DNA from: Rubricoccaceae bacterium
Lineage (GTDB): Bacteria; Bacteroidota; Rhodothermia; Rhodothermales; Rubricoccaceae
Direction: 5' to 3'
DNA length: 42,117 nt
Assembly: GCA_024639085.1 (NCBI GenBank)
Contig: JAHEJB010000008.1
Location: 1-42,117, forward strand
Of the stretch, positions 32,518 to 40,864 are shown one piece after another (position 1 is the stretch's first letter; every line of letters begins with the position of its first letter). The notes beneath the pieces were generated by a model. It ran no database searches, was not told the origin of the DNA, and was given only the letters and a program-made list of their open reading frames with translations. Position numbers and translations under genes: made by a program.

Positions 32518-34980
32518 TTATTGACCGCCTCCAAGCGAGAACTGGAAGCGCCATTGTGGCAATCCGCTGTCACCATCTATGCGAGGCACGAAGGGGTCGA
32601 TCTGATACCCGTAGTTTAGATCCAGCATGCCGAGGATCGGCAGGAACACGCGCGCGCCAAATCCTGCAGAACGGAATAACTGGCTGGGATTGTAATCATC
32701 AAAACCATCCCACGTATTGGCTGCATCAGCGAAGGCATACGGTGCGAACGAGAAGGCTTGTGTCTGAACTGCGAGAAGCTGAATTTCGGCCGAATACTTG
32801 TTAAGAATGCGCCCACCAACGCTCTCACCTCCTTGTGTTGGCGAAATGGACTCAATGGGATATCCGCGCATAAAAACGAGATCTTTCCCAAAGCCGCGAA
32901 ATTGCCCTTGTGTGTCGAGAGGTGATCCGCCAACAAGAAAGCGTTGGAACTGGACATCATCCCCCGTGAGCGAGCCGATGTAGCCATAGCGGGCACGAAC
33001 ACTCAATGAAAGACGACCGGTCAGCGGCGTATACCATGCGTTCTCGAGATCCCACTTGTGGTACTGGATAAAGTTTGACAGTGGCGGAGCCAGCGTCACG
33101 GACAGGCTCAGGTTTGAACCGGCGCTTGGAAAGATTGGGTTGTCCAGCGAATTACGCGTCAGACTCTGTCGAATCGTGAATTCCTGGCTGTTGCCTTCTG
33201 GTAGGCCCAGCGAGTTCACGTTATTCTCCCCTCTGATGTTGTAGAGTCGATACCCGAGATCCGTCCCTGTCTGAAAAAAGTCATCCGGCCAGCTAAGGCT
33301 CTGTCGATAAAACAGGCGGGCGGAACCCGAAGCAACGACGCTTTCATCGTCGGCCCGGCTTTGGAAATACGTGTAGCCGACGGATCCTCCAACAGGAGTG
33401 CGGCGACCACGGAACCAGGGCTCGGTGAAGGAAACGGAGTAATTCTGATAACGACGGCCATTCGTCACCACAGAAAGCGACAGTTGCTGCCCATCGCCTG
33501 AGGGCAACGGGCTCCACGCCGAACCGTTAAACAGGTTCTGGATAGAGAAGTTGTTGAACGTCACACGGGCCTGCAGCAGTAGCCCTGTCGATCCACCCCA
33601 ACCACCCGAAAGCTCAAGCTGATCGCTACCGGCCTCCGTCAGATTGTAGGCGAGGTCCACTGTTTTCTCTTCTTCGTTGACCGATATGTCTGGGCCACCC
33701 GCGAGACTCGTCTGATCGAAATAGTTGAGCTGAATCAATTCGCGGACGGAGCGCTCAAGCGCCTGGCGACTGTACGTCTGACCAGGAATCGTTCGCAGTT
33801 CGCGCCGAATGACGTGCTCCTTTGTTCGTGTGTTACCTCGAATGGCAATCTGCCCGAACTCGTAGACATCGCCCTCCGTGATCTCGAAGAACATATCGAG
33901 CGAATCTCCAGGCGCATCCGTTATAGTCTCGCGAATATTGAATGTGAGATACCCCCGGTCCGAATAAAGGCTGGCGATATCCGTGTGGTCGGTCGTGTAG
34001 TAGAGATTGGTCTGGAGCTGGGAGCGATTGAACACATCGCCACGCTCGAACCCAAGTGCCTGCCGCAGTTGGGCATCGGTAAACACAGTGTTGCCCTCAA
34101 AATCAATCTCGCGCACGAAGTACTGCGGTCCCTCCTCCAGTTCGATTTCCACAACCACGCCGGCGGAGCCACCAGGCCGTTCCTCCAAATAGACGGAATC
34201 GCGAACGATACGGGCACTGTAGTATCCGCGGTCGTTGTAATAGCTGATCAGGTTTTGAAGGTCCTCGTCGTATTTCTCGTCTTCAAACGTCTCGCGGCTC
34301 CAAAACCTCCACCAGCGGTTCTCGGGTGTGTTTTTCAACCGTTTGCGGAGTGTTCCTTCGCTGAACACCTCGTTCCCGAAAAAGCGAACGTCCTGGATTT
34401 CAACCCGATCGCCCTTGTTGACGGTAAAAACCAGATCGACGCGGCCTGTCTCCTCAACGATTTGACGGTCAACCTCCACATCAACGAGACGGTAACCCTT
34501 CGCACGTAGATAATCTTCAATGATCCGGACGCTGCGACCAACGCTCGATTCAAGCACAGCGCGCCCCCTGAGTAGAGGCAATTCGTCTTCGAGATCGTTT
34601 CGCTCGCCGCCACTCACACCCTCAATAGTGTACGCACCAAGTCGCGGCTCCTCCACCACGCGAATTAATAGAAAGACGCCTTCGCCAACAATGCGGTCGG
34701 CAATGATTTCAACGTCGGAGTAAAGCCCACCACGATAGAGCTTGCGGATAGCTTCGCCGAAAGCCTCATCGTACGGCAACACAACACGCTGCCCGACCTG
34801 CAAGCCGCTGGTCTGAACGGCAAATTGAGCAGATGATGCGTCGAAAGCACCTTCCACATCCAACGAGAGAACCTCGTACCGCGTGATTTGCGGAGGATTC
34901 CCGGGCTGAGCTGATGCAGTAGTTACGACGCTCGCACCTACAATTAGCAGGCTAGCGAGCAAATGTTGAAAACGGGGCAT
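32518..34980 (-). CDS. bamA: Outer membrane protein assembly factor BamA
   Basis: The central Omp85 insertase of the outer membrane, 820 residues. A signal peptide (MPRFQHLLASLLIVGASV, cleavage near ASA-Q) is followed by about five POTRA domains (to about 415; for example IQDVRFFGNEVFSEGTLRKRL and VREIDFEGNTVFTDAQLRQAL). The C-terminal 16-strand barrel has the L6 motif FMRGYP in place of VRGF, and ends with alternating residues (WRFQFSLGGGQ). The ATG complementary to 34978-34980 begins the signal; a longer in-frame start 14 codons upstream is rejected. It is followed by two ompH genes, as is usual. Confidence 0.96.
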   Translation of the reverse strand: MPRFQHLLASLLIVGASVVTTASAQPGNPPQITRYEVLSLDVEGAFDASSAQFAVQTSGLQVGQRVVLPYDEAFGEAIRKLYRGGLYSDVEIIADRIVGEGVFLLIRVVEEPRLGAYTIEGVSGGERNDLEDELPLLRGRAVLESSVGRSVRIIEDYLRAKGYRLVDVEVDRQIVEETGRVDLVFTVNKGDRVEIQDVRFFGNEVFSEGTLRKRLKNTPENRWWRFWSRETFEDEKYDEDLQNLISYYNDRGYYSARIVRDSVYLEERPGGSAGVVVEIELEEGPQYFVREIDFEGNTVFTDAQLRQALGFERGDVFNRSQLQTNLYYTTDHTDIASLYSDRGYLTFNIRETITDAPGDSLDMFFEITEGDVYEFGQIAIRGNTRTKEHVIRRELRTIPGQTYSRQALERSVRELIQLNYFDQTSLAGGPDISVNEEEKTVDLAYNLTEAGSDQLELSGGWGGSTGLLLQARVTFNNFSIQNLFNGSAWSPLPSGDGQQLSLSVVTNGRRYQNYSVSFTEPWFRGRRTPVGGSVGYTYFQSRADDESVVASGSARLFYRQSLSWPDDFFQTGTDLGYRLYNIRGENNVNSLGLPEGNSQEFTIRQSLTRNSLDNPIFPSAGSNLSLSVTLAPPLSNFIQYHKWDLENAWYTPLTGRLSLSVRARYGYIGSLTGDDVQFQRFLVGGSPLDTQGQFRGFGKDLVFMRGYPIESISPTQGGESVGGRILNKYSAEIQLLAVQTQAFSFAPYAFADAANTWDGFDDYNPSQLFRSAGFGARVFLPILGMLDLNYGYQIDPFVPRIDGDSGLPQWRFQFSLGGGQ

Positions 34981-35221
34981 ACAAAAGTTGATGCGGAGAG
35001 ATGCGGCTAGAACGCGCGCCACGTCAAGTCTGAAAAACTAACACCGTGCTCTGCATTCCACAGTGCTAATGCGGCTCCCCAATCGCGTTTTTCGAGGATT
35101 TGAGGCCGATTTAGCTACTTCTGCACGAACGGTACGCGGACAGCGGGAATCCCCGCGTCAACGGCCCTTCAGGGCCTATTATTGCCGAGAGCGACGGCTC
35201 TTGATCATGCCTTCTCGCGAA
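34981..35221 (-). other. uppS-bamA spacer with three consecutive hairpins
   Basis: This 241-bp gap has no convincing reading frame. Three short perfect hairpins lie in a row: 35143-35156 (GCGGG/CCCGC), 35163-35176 (GGCCC/GGGCC, loop TTCA) and 35188-35201 (AGAGC/GCTCT). None is followed by a U-tract in the minus direction, so simple intrinsic termination is unlikely. A bamA promoter or an RNA-processing or attenuation element could reside here. Confidence 0.45.
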
Positions 35222-36022
35222 CTACTCCTCCGCCTGGCGGACGCCGCCAAAACGGCGATCCCGATCTTGATAGTCTCGAATGGCGTCGTAGAGAGCATTC
35301 CGGCGGAAAACAGGCCAGAAGAGATCGGAGAAGTAGAACTCGGCGTAGGCGATCTGCCAGAGCAGGAAATTGGAGACGCGGTGCTCTCCGCCCGTTCTGA
35401 TGAGAAGGTCGGGATCTGGAATTGTCGAGGTATCCAGTTCGTCGGCAAACAATTCTTCGGTTATCTCCGATGGATCGAGTTGAGTTGCAAGAACCTTCTG
35501 CGCGAGCTGCCTCGCCGCGCGTGTAATCTCCCATCGCCCACTGTATGAGAGCGCAAGATTGAGTGTCATGCGCTGGTTATCTGCGGTGAGCTCCATGGCT
35601 TCTGTCATCTCACGGTGTCCGCGTGCTGGAAGTCTCGACAAGTCGCCAATGGTTTGCAGGCGGATGTCGTTCTTATTTAGACGGTCTGCTTCTCTGCGTA
35701 GCGTTCGCACGAGGAGCTCCATCAACGCAGAAACTTCTGCGGCCGGACGGTTCCAGTTTTCCGTCGAAAACGTGTACAGCGTAAGGTGCTCGACGCCAAG
35801 TTGTGCACACGCCTCTGTGATGTCGCGTACAGACTCAACGCCTTCCCGATGCCCCGATACACGACGCTTCCCTTGCGCCTCTGCCCAGCGCCCGTTGCCA
35901 TCCATGATGCAGGCAATGTGCGTGGGAATCTCCCCTCGTGCCTTCAGTTCAGCCTGAGTCGCCGAATCTTCGGCTGTCTGGGCTTTCTTGGCTAGGCGAA
36001 CAGGCTCGGTCTGGACACTCAC
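35222..36022 (-). CDS. uppS: Isoprenyl transferase (undecaprenyl diphosphate synthase)
   Basis: Condenses isopentenyl diphosphate onto farnesyl diphosphate to make the lipid carrier for peptidoglycan and glycan synthesis. The 266-residue protein has catalytic D41 in IMDGNGRWA (39-47), H58 (SGHREG), TLYTFSTENWNRP, LNLALSYSGRWEI and RTGGEHRVSNFLLWQIAYAEFYF near the end, all diagnostic. The start is uncertain: the frame stays open far into rseP and no ATG lies before the core, so GTG (complement of 36020-36022) is chosen; TTG at 36034 is an alternative. It lies 52 bp after rseP and before bamA. Confidence 0.93.
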   Translation of the reverse strand: MSVQTEPVRLAKKAQTAEDSATQAELKARGEIPTHIACIMDGNGRWAEAQGKRRVSGHREGVESVRDITEACAQLGVEHLTLYTFSTENWNRPAAEVSALMELLVRTLRREADRLNKNDIRLQTIGDLSRLPARGHREMTEAMELTADNQRMTLNLALSYSGRWEITRAARQLAQKVLATQLDPSEITEELFADELDTSTIPDPDLLIRTGGEHRVSNFLLWQIAYAEFYFSDLFWPVFRRNALYDAIRDYQDRDRRFGGVRQAEE

Positions 36023-36074
36023 GGCGTCGTACAATGCTCTACGGACAGAATGTACGCTGGCCTCACGTTGTGGC

Positions 36075-37484
36075 TCAACCGAACCAGCGAACGGCGTCGT
36101 TAAATATGACGAACGCCATGAATGCCAGCAGCAAGACAAACCCAACCTGCTGAACCACCATCCTGAATTTGACGCTTGGCTCGCGACGTGTAATACCTTC
36201 GTAGATAAGGAAAACAAGGTGACCGCCGTCAAGTACAGGGATAGGCAAGATGTTGAAAATGGCGAGGGCGATGGAGAGTACCGCCACGATATTCCAAAAA
36301 CCTCGCGCGCCGTTATCTGCTGCCTCTTTCGTTGTCTTGGCGATAATGAGCGGTCCGCCGACCGATTCACGGACATTCTCTCGTCCCGTGATTAGACGAC
36401 CGACAAATTGCGCGTAGAATGTGGTGAGCGACCACGCTTCGTTTACGCCAGCACCCACTCCTTCAATAAGGCCGTAGTTCTCGTGCTCAACCCTGATTGA
36501 AGTCGGGTCCACGAATACGCCAACGGCGTAGGAGCCATCGGCATTTTCGTCGGGTGTAATCGTGCTTTCGTAATAGGCATATCCGCCTTCCTGGAATTCT
36601 GGAGAGGGATCAATCTCCCTCCACAGAGAATCCGGTCGAGCCCACCGAAACTGCATCGGACGACCCTCACCTGCCTGGACGATCATGACCAGTTCACCCC
36701 AGAAACTCACGCTCTGGCTGTCAATCGCCACAATCCTATCACCGCCGCGAATCCCGGCGTCTTCCGCTGGCGAACCCGGCACGACTGCGCTGATCTGAGC
36801 TGGTTCGATAGAAAACCCGAAGGCCTCAAATCCGCCTTCTGCCTGCGTACTACTTAGCTCTGAGATTAACCTGTCCGGGCCTTCCAAAATCAACGTTTCG
36901 CTGCCCCGTTCAACTTCAACGCGGTAGGGATTTGCAGAAAGTGCTTGAGGGGCAAGCAAATCGTCGAAGCGATCGAGGGGCGCTCCGTTCAACCCAACAA
37001 TCCGGTCGCCGGTCCGCATGCCCATGTTGTACGCGACCGAGGAATCCGCGACGTAAACGCCAGCGACGGATTCTGCTGGTACATACGCTTTGCCGTACCA
37101 CAACGCCAGCCCGATGAAAATCAGAAACGCCAGGATCATGTTGAAGATGACCCCGCCCGAAATTACGAGCATGCGCTGCCAGACTGGTTTTGAGCGAAAC
37201 TCATCCGGCTGCGGCTCAGACTCCGCAAAATCTGTGTCCATACTTTCATCAATCATCCCGGCAATCTTGACGTAACCACCAAGCGGAACGGCACCTAGTC
37301 GGTATTCCGTTTCTCCTCGCTGCTTTCGCCAAATCACAGGCGGGAACCCGATTGAAAACGCATCCACGCGTATCCCGAACAGGCGTGCAAAAAGGAAGTG
37401 TCCAAGCTCGTGAATGAACACGAGAATCCCGAGCGCCAGCGCAACCCAGAAGAAATACGAGAGGAAGTTGAGAACGGCGTCCAT
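36075..37484 (-). CDS. rseP: RIP zinc metalloprotease RseP
   Basis: A site-2 intramembrane protease that cleaves anti-sigma factors and signal-peptide remnants. The 469-residue protein has the zinc motif H25-E26-LG-H29 in the first membrane helix, two PDZ domains (about 135-210 and 225-300; for example NMGMRTGDRIVGLNG and EDAGIRGGDRIVAID), and the third zinc ligand D419 in PVLDGGH near the last helices. GYVKIAGM follows the first helix as in the family. The gene lies between dxr and uppS in an envelope/isoprenoid run. Confidence 0.95.
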   Translation of the reverse strand: MDAVLNFLSYFFWVALALGILVFIHELGHFLFARLFGIRVDAFSIGFPPVIWRKQRGETEYRLGAVPLGGYVKIAGMIDESMDTDFAESEPQPDEFRSKPVWQRMLVISGGVIFNMILAFLIFIGLALWYGKAYVPAESVAGVYVADSSVAYNMGMRTGDRIVGLNGAPLDRFDDLLAPQALSANPYRVEVERGSETLILEGPDRLISELSSTQAEGGFEAFGFSIEPAQISAVVPGSPAEDAGIRGGDRIVAIDSQSVSFWGELVMIVQAGEGRPMQFRWARPDSLWREIDPSPEFQEGGYAYYESTITPDENADGSYAVGVFVDPTSIRVEHENYGLIEGVGAGVNEAWSLTTFYAQFVGRLITGRENVRESVGGPLIIAKTTKEAADNGARGFWNIVAVLSIALAIFNILPIPVLDGGHLVFLIYEGITRREPSVKFRMVVQQVGFVLLLAFMAFVIFNDAVRWFG

Positions 37485-37609
37485 GCGGCGTCAGGGGGGG
37501 TCGATATCAGCGTTTAGCAGTCAACGGGCGAAGTGCAAGAGATCATCTACGGGCGAACAGCGGGTTGCCGTTCCGCGCCCATCAACAATTCACGCGTTTG
37601 GAATGTGTG

Positions 37610-38815
37610 TTACGTGACAAGCTCCGAGACGCTCGTACGTACAGCTTGTCTGGCAGATTCATCTGCCGCGAGCAAACTATCCAGGTCGGTTCCATCTGAG
37701 GACGGCACACTGGACATGGCCTCTTCGATGAGTCGCGGAATATCTGTAAAACCAATCTGATCAGCCAGGAAAAGAGCAACTGCAACCTCGTTGGCTGCGT
37801 TAAGAACCGCGGGAGCGCTTCCTCCCTGCTTCAACGCCTCAAACGCAAGGCGAAGGCACGGGAATCGGTGGAAGTCTGGTTTCTCGAAGTTCAGGCTGCG
37901 AAGGGTGTTCCAGTCGATGCGATCGTGCGGTGCTGGCCAGCGATCCGGAAATGTCAGGGCATACTGAATTGGCACTTTCATGTCGGGAACGCCAAGCTGC
38001 GCCTTGGCCGATCCATCCGAGAACGTGACGAACGAATGGATGATCGACTGTGGATGCACGATGACATTGATCTCTTCAGGCGTCAGACCAAACAGCCAGC
38101 GGGCCTCGATTACCTCCAGACCCTTGTTCATCATCGTCGCCGAATCAATCGTGATCTTCGCGCCCATTGACCAGTTGGGGTGGTTGAGTGCCTCTGCGCG
38201 GGTTATGGCATCGAAGGTCTCGACCGACCGCTGTCGAAATGGCCCGCCCGATGCGGTAAGCGTGACGGATTCGACGGAGTCCGAATCCTCACCAACGAGG
38301 CATTGGAAGATGGCCGAATGTTCTGAATCGACGGGAATCAGCATAGAACCATATTCACGAGCCAGTCTCTCAACGAGCGAACCCGCGACCACGAGCGTCT
38401 CCTTGTTTGCAAGCGCGATCATCTTGCCAGATTCAACCGCGGCGAGTGTTGGGCGCAGACCTGCGGCGCCAACGATAGCCGCAACAACGACATCGGCCTC
38501 TTCAGCCGACGCGATCTCACAGAGCCCTTCTCTTCCCGAGACAACACGGATTGATGTCGTCGCAAGCGCATCCTTCAGTGATGCGTAACGAGCCTCTTCC
38601 GCTATGCAGACTACCTGCGGTTGAAATGCCAGTGCCTGTTCGGCCAAAAGCTCCCAATTTGAACCCGCAGCGAGCGCATGAACAGAAATCCGTTCCGGGA
38701 AAAGCTTAACTATCTCCAACGTCTGCGTCCCGATGGAACCCGTTGAGCCCAGCAAAGCCAGCCTACGCGGAGCATCTCGCTGAATTGGGGATGGCGCTCG
38801 GTAAATTGGAATCAT
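37610..38815 (-). CDS. dxr: 1-deoxy-D-xylulose-5-phosphate reductoisomerase
   Basis: Second step of the MEP isoprenoid pathway, NADPH- and divalent-metal-dependent, feeding precursors to UppS. The 401-residue protein has the NADPH-binding loop LLGSTGSIG (21-29), LANKETLV, metal-binding PVDSEHSA, the flexible catalytic region TASGGPF, NHPNWSMGAKITIDSATMMNKGLEVIEA and the HPQSIIHSFV block. Length matches the family. It begins the minus-strand run dxr-rseP-uppS-bamA-ompH-ompH and is divergent from the TPR gene by 123 bp. Confidence 0.97.
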   Translation of the reverse strand: MIPIYRAPSPIQRDAPRRLALLGSTGSIGTQTLEIVKLFPERISVHALAAGSNWELLAEQALAFQPQVVCIAEEARYASLKDALATTSIRVVSGREGLCEIASAEEADVVVAAIVGAAGLRPTLAAVESGKMIALANKETLVVAGSLVERLAREYGSMLIPVDSEHSAIFQCLVGEDSDSVESVTLTASGGPFRQRSVETFDAITRAEALNHPNWSMGAKITIDSATMMNKGLEVIEARWLFGLTPEEINVIVHPQSIIHSFVTFSDGSAKAQLGVPDMKVPIQYALTFPDRWPAPHDRIDWNTLRSLNFEKPDFHRFPCLRLAFEALKQGGSAPAVLNAANEVAVALFLADQIGFTDIPRLIEEAMSSVPSSDGTDLDSLLAADESARQAVRTSVSELVT

Positions 38816-38938
38816 ACGATAGTGGGACGGCTGATCATGGCGGAGACGGCAATACGAATAGGTCGGGGCCGTTGTTCAGGCGGGGCAAAGATAGCCGGAT
38901 GATGCCCCATTGCTGTACGTTTTTCGTTTCTTGAGAGG

Positions 38939-40861
38939 ATGCACCTCGTTCGCCTATATCTGCTTTCCCTAACACTTCTGCCTGCTGGCTTCCTCGGTCA
39001 GGAGGCAACGGCGCAGGTCGGAACGCCTCCCAGCCCGCCGAAGCGAGATGTCGTTCCGGAAGTTCAGCAGCTTGATGGGCAAGTTCTGGCTCAGTTTCAG
39101 TTGGCTGACCAATACATCAATTCGGGGCAACTGGACCGGGCGGTGGCATTAATAGAGGACTTGTACGCCAGTGAGCCAACATCGCTGCCCGTTTTCACAA
39201 AACTGAAGCAGGTTTACACTGCGGCGAGGATGTTCGACGAGATCGTAACCATCTTGCAGGATCGGATTGCGCAGGACTCGCCGAGCATGAACCTGTATGC
39301 AGAACTTGGGATGGCCCGGCAACAGGCTGGTCGCCCAACAGAAGCAGTGGAGGCCTGGTCGCTGGCAATTGAGGCAGCTCCTTCAGCGGAAATGACCTAC
39401 CGAATCGTAGCCAATTATATGGGTCAGGCCCGGCTGTACGATGAAGCGGCTGCCACACTCAACCAAGGTCGCGAAAGCCTCGGCGACCCTCTTCTCTACC
39501 GCGCTGAACTAGCCAACCTGTACGGGCTCGCTGCCAATTACGAAGGGGCTGCCTCGGAATACCTCTCGCTCTTAATCGAGAACCCCGATGCGGGAGACCT
39601 CGTACGCGCTCGGCTGACGCGTTTGATTGAGGCGGAAGGTGCCGCCGATGCCTTTTCTGGAGCTATTGCCAGGGCTGTCCGACAGGACCCTCTCAATCGT
39701 TCCTACCGCGAACTGGCAGCATGGATTGCGCTTGAGCGAGGTGACTTTGTGGCGGCGCTTGACGCCAACATTGCAATAGATCGACTCCAGGGCGAGCAGG
39801 GACAGTCGCTCTACGGCTTTGCCGGAGCGGCGATAACAGCAGAAGCCTTCAACGAAGCACAGCGTGCGCTATCCATCATCGCCGAACGCCACGCCGAGGG
39901 ACCCATCGCTCCCTATGCTCATTTCTCTATGGCCCAGTTATCGCAGAAGCTTGCGGAGCAGTCGGGCGAACATGCCTTCGACGCGGCAGGCCAGCGTGTT
40001 CCGGCTCCGCACTACGAAGCCGCGCTTGCTTCCTATTCTACATTCCCTGAGCGCTTTCCGCGTCACGTCGCTTCAGGAGAAGCGCTCGCTCGGGCTGCCG
40101 AACTCCAGCAATCCGTCTTCAGGGACTACGCGGCGGCTGAAGCGCTTCTGCAAACACTGGTTGCCGGATCAAACGATCCGAGACTTGCCGGAAACGCCCG
40201 ATTGGATCTTGGCCGGGTAGCTCTTCGGCGGGGCGATCTCGGTGCGGCGCGCCGTTCGTTTGCCCAAGTTGAAGAAGGCCTTCGGATTGGTCCGCTTGCT
40301 GAAAGTGCACGGCTGGAACTCGCACGACTAGATTTTTACGAAGGCGATTTCGAGGGGGCGCTAGCCCGCGTTGACGCAATGAACCAGAACACGGCGACCG
40401 ACGTCGCAAACGACGCCATCAGCCTGAAACTGCTGTTGCGTGAGAATACGGGGCCGGACTCGCTCTCCGAGCCACTTTTGGCGTATGCCACTGCAGAATT
40501 ACTCCAACGCCAGCAACGCTCACGCGAAGCATTGGATACGCTCGACGCCCTGCTCGGAACGGCGAGCGCACATCCCATTTCCGATGAAGCCGACTTCCTG
40601 CGCGTTAAAGCCTTGCGAAGCCTCCAGCGACCTGAGGATGCTCTGGTCGCCTTAGAAAGCTTTCCCGGCCGCTACCCCGATTCGTACCTCGTCGAACGAA
40701 CCGTCTTCCTTCGCGGCGAGGTCTACGAGCGAGAGCTCGGCAATTCTGCGGCCGCCACCGAGGCCTATGCGGACCTTCTCGCCCGCTTCCCCGGTTCTCT
40801 TCTCGCGCCCGAAGCCCGATCGAGAATTCGCCGTTTGCGGGGTGATAGACCGCCAGGTTGA
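38939..40861 (+). CDS. Exported TPR-repeat protein
   Basis: A 640-residue protein with a Sec signal (MHLVRLYLLSLTLLPAGFL, cleavage near TAQ) and many tetratricopeptide-type helix pairs from about 50 to 635 (for example AQFQLADQYINSGQLDRAVALIEDLY, LYAELGMARQQAGRPTEAVEAW, ARLDLGRVALRRGDLGAARRSF, RGEVYERELGNSAAATEAYADLLARFPGS). It is therefore a periplasmic protein-interaction scaffold with unknown partners. Its stop is 3 bp before the next gene's ATG, so the pair forms an operon; the same pairing, as I recall it, is common in Bacteroidota. Confidence 0.85.
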   Translation: MHLVRLYLLSLTLLPAGFLGQEATAQVGTPPSPPKRDVVPEVQQLDGQVLAQFQLADQYINSGQLDRAVALIEDLYASEPTSLPVFTKLKQVYTAARMFDEIVTILQDRIAQDSPSMNLYAELGMARQQAGRPTEAVEAWSLAIEAAPSAEMTYRIVANYMGQARLYDEAAATLNQGRESLGDPLLYRAELANLYGLAANYEGAASEYLSLLIENPDAGDLVRARLTRLIEAEGAADAFSGAIARAVRQDPLNRSYRELAAWIALERGDFVAALDANIAIDRLQGEQGQSLYGFAGAAITAEAFNEAQRALSIIAERHAEGPIAPYAHFSMAQLSQKLAEQSGEHAFDAAGQRVPAPHYEAALASYSTFPERFPRHVASGEALARAAELQQSVFRDYAAAEALLQTLVAGSNDPRLAGNARLDLGRVALRRGDLGAARRSFAQVEEGLRIGPLAESARLELARLDFYEGDFEGALARVDAMNQNTATDVANDAISLKLLLRENTGPDSLSEPLLAYATAELLQRQQRSREALDTLDALLGTASAHPISDEADFLRVKALRSLQRPEDALVALESFPGRYPDSYLVERTVFLRGEVYERELGNSAAATEAYADLLARFPGSLLAPEARSRIRRLRGDRPPG

Positions 40862-40864
40862 GCC

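Noticed and set aside
37540-37585. Possible hairpin between rseP and dxr (GGGCG...CGCCC)
   Set aside because: Only the outer five pairs are solid; the interior needs bulges, and there is no downstream U-tract in the minus direction.
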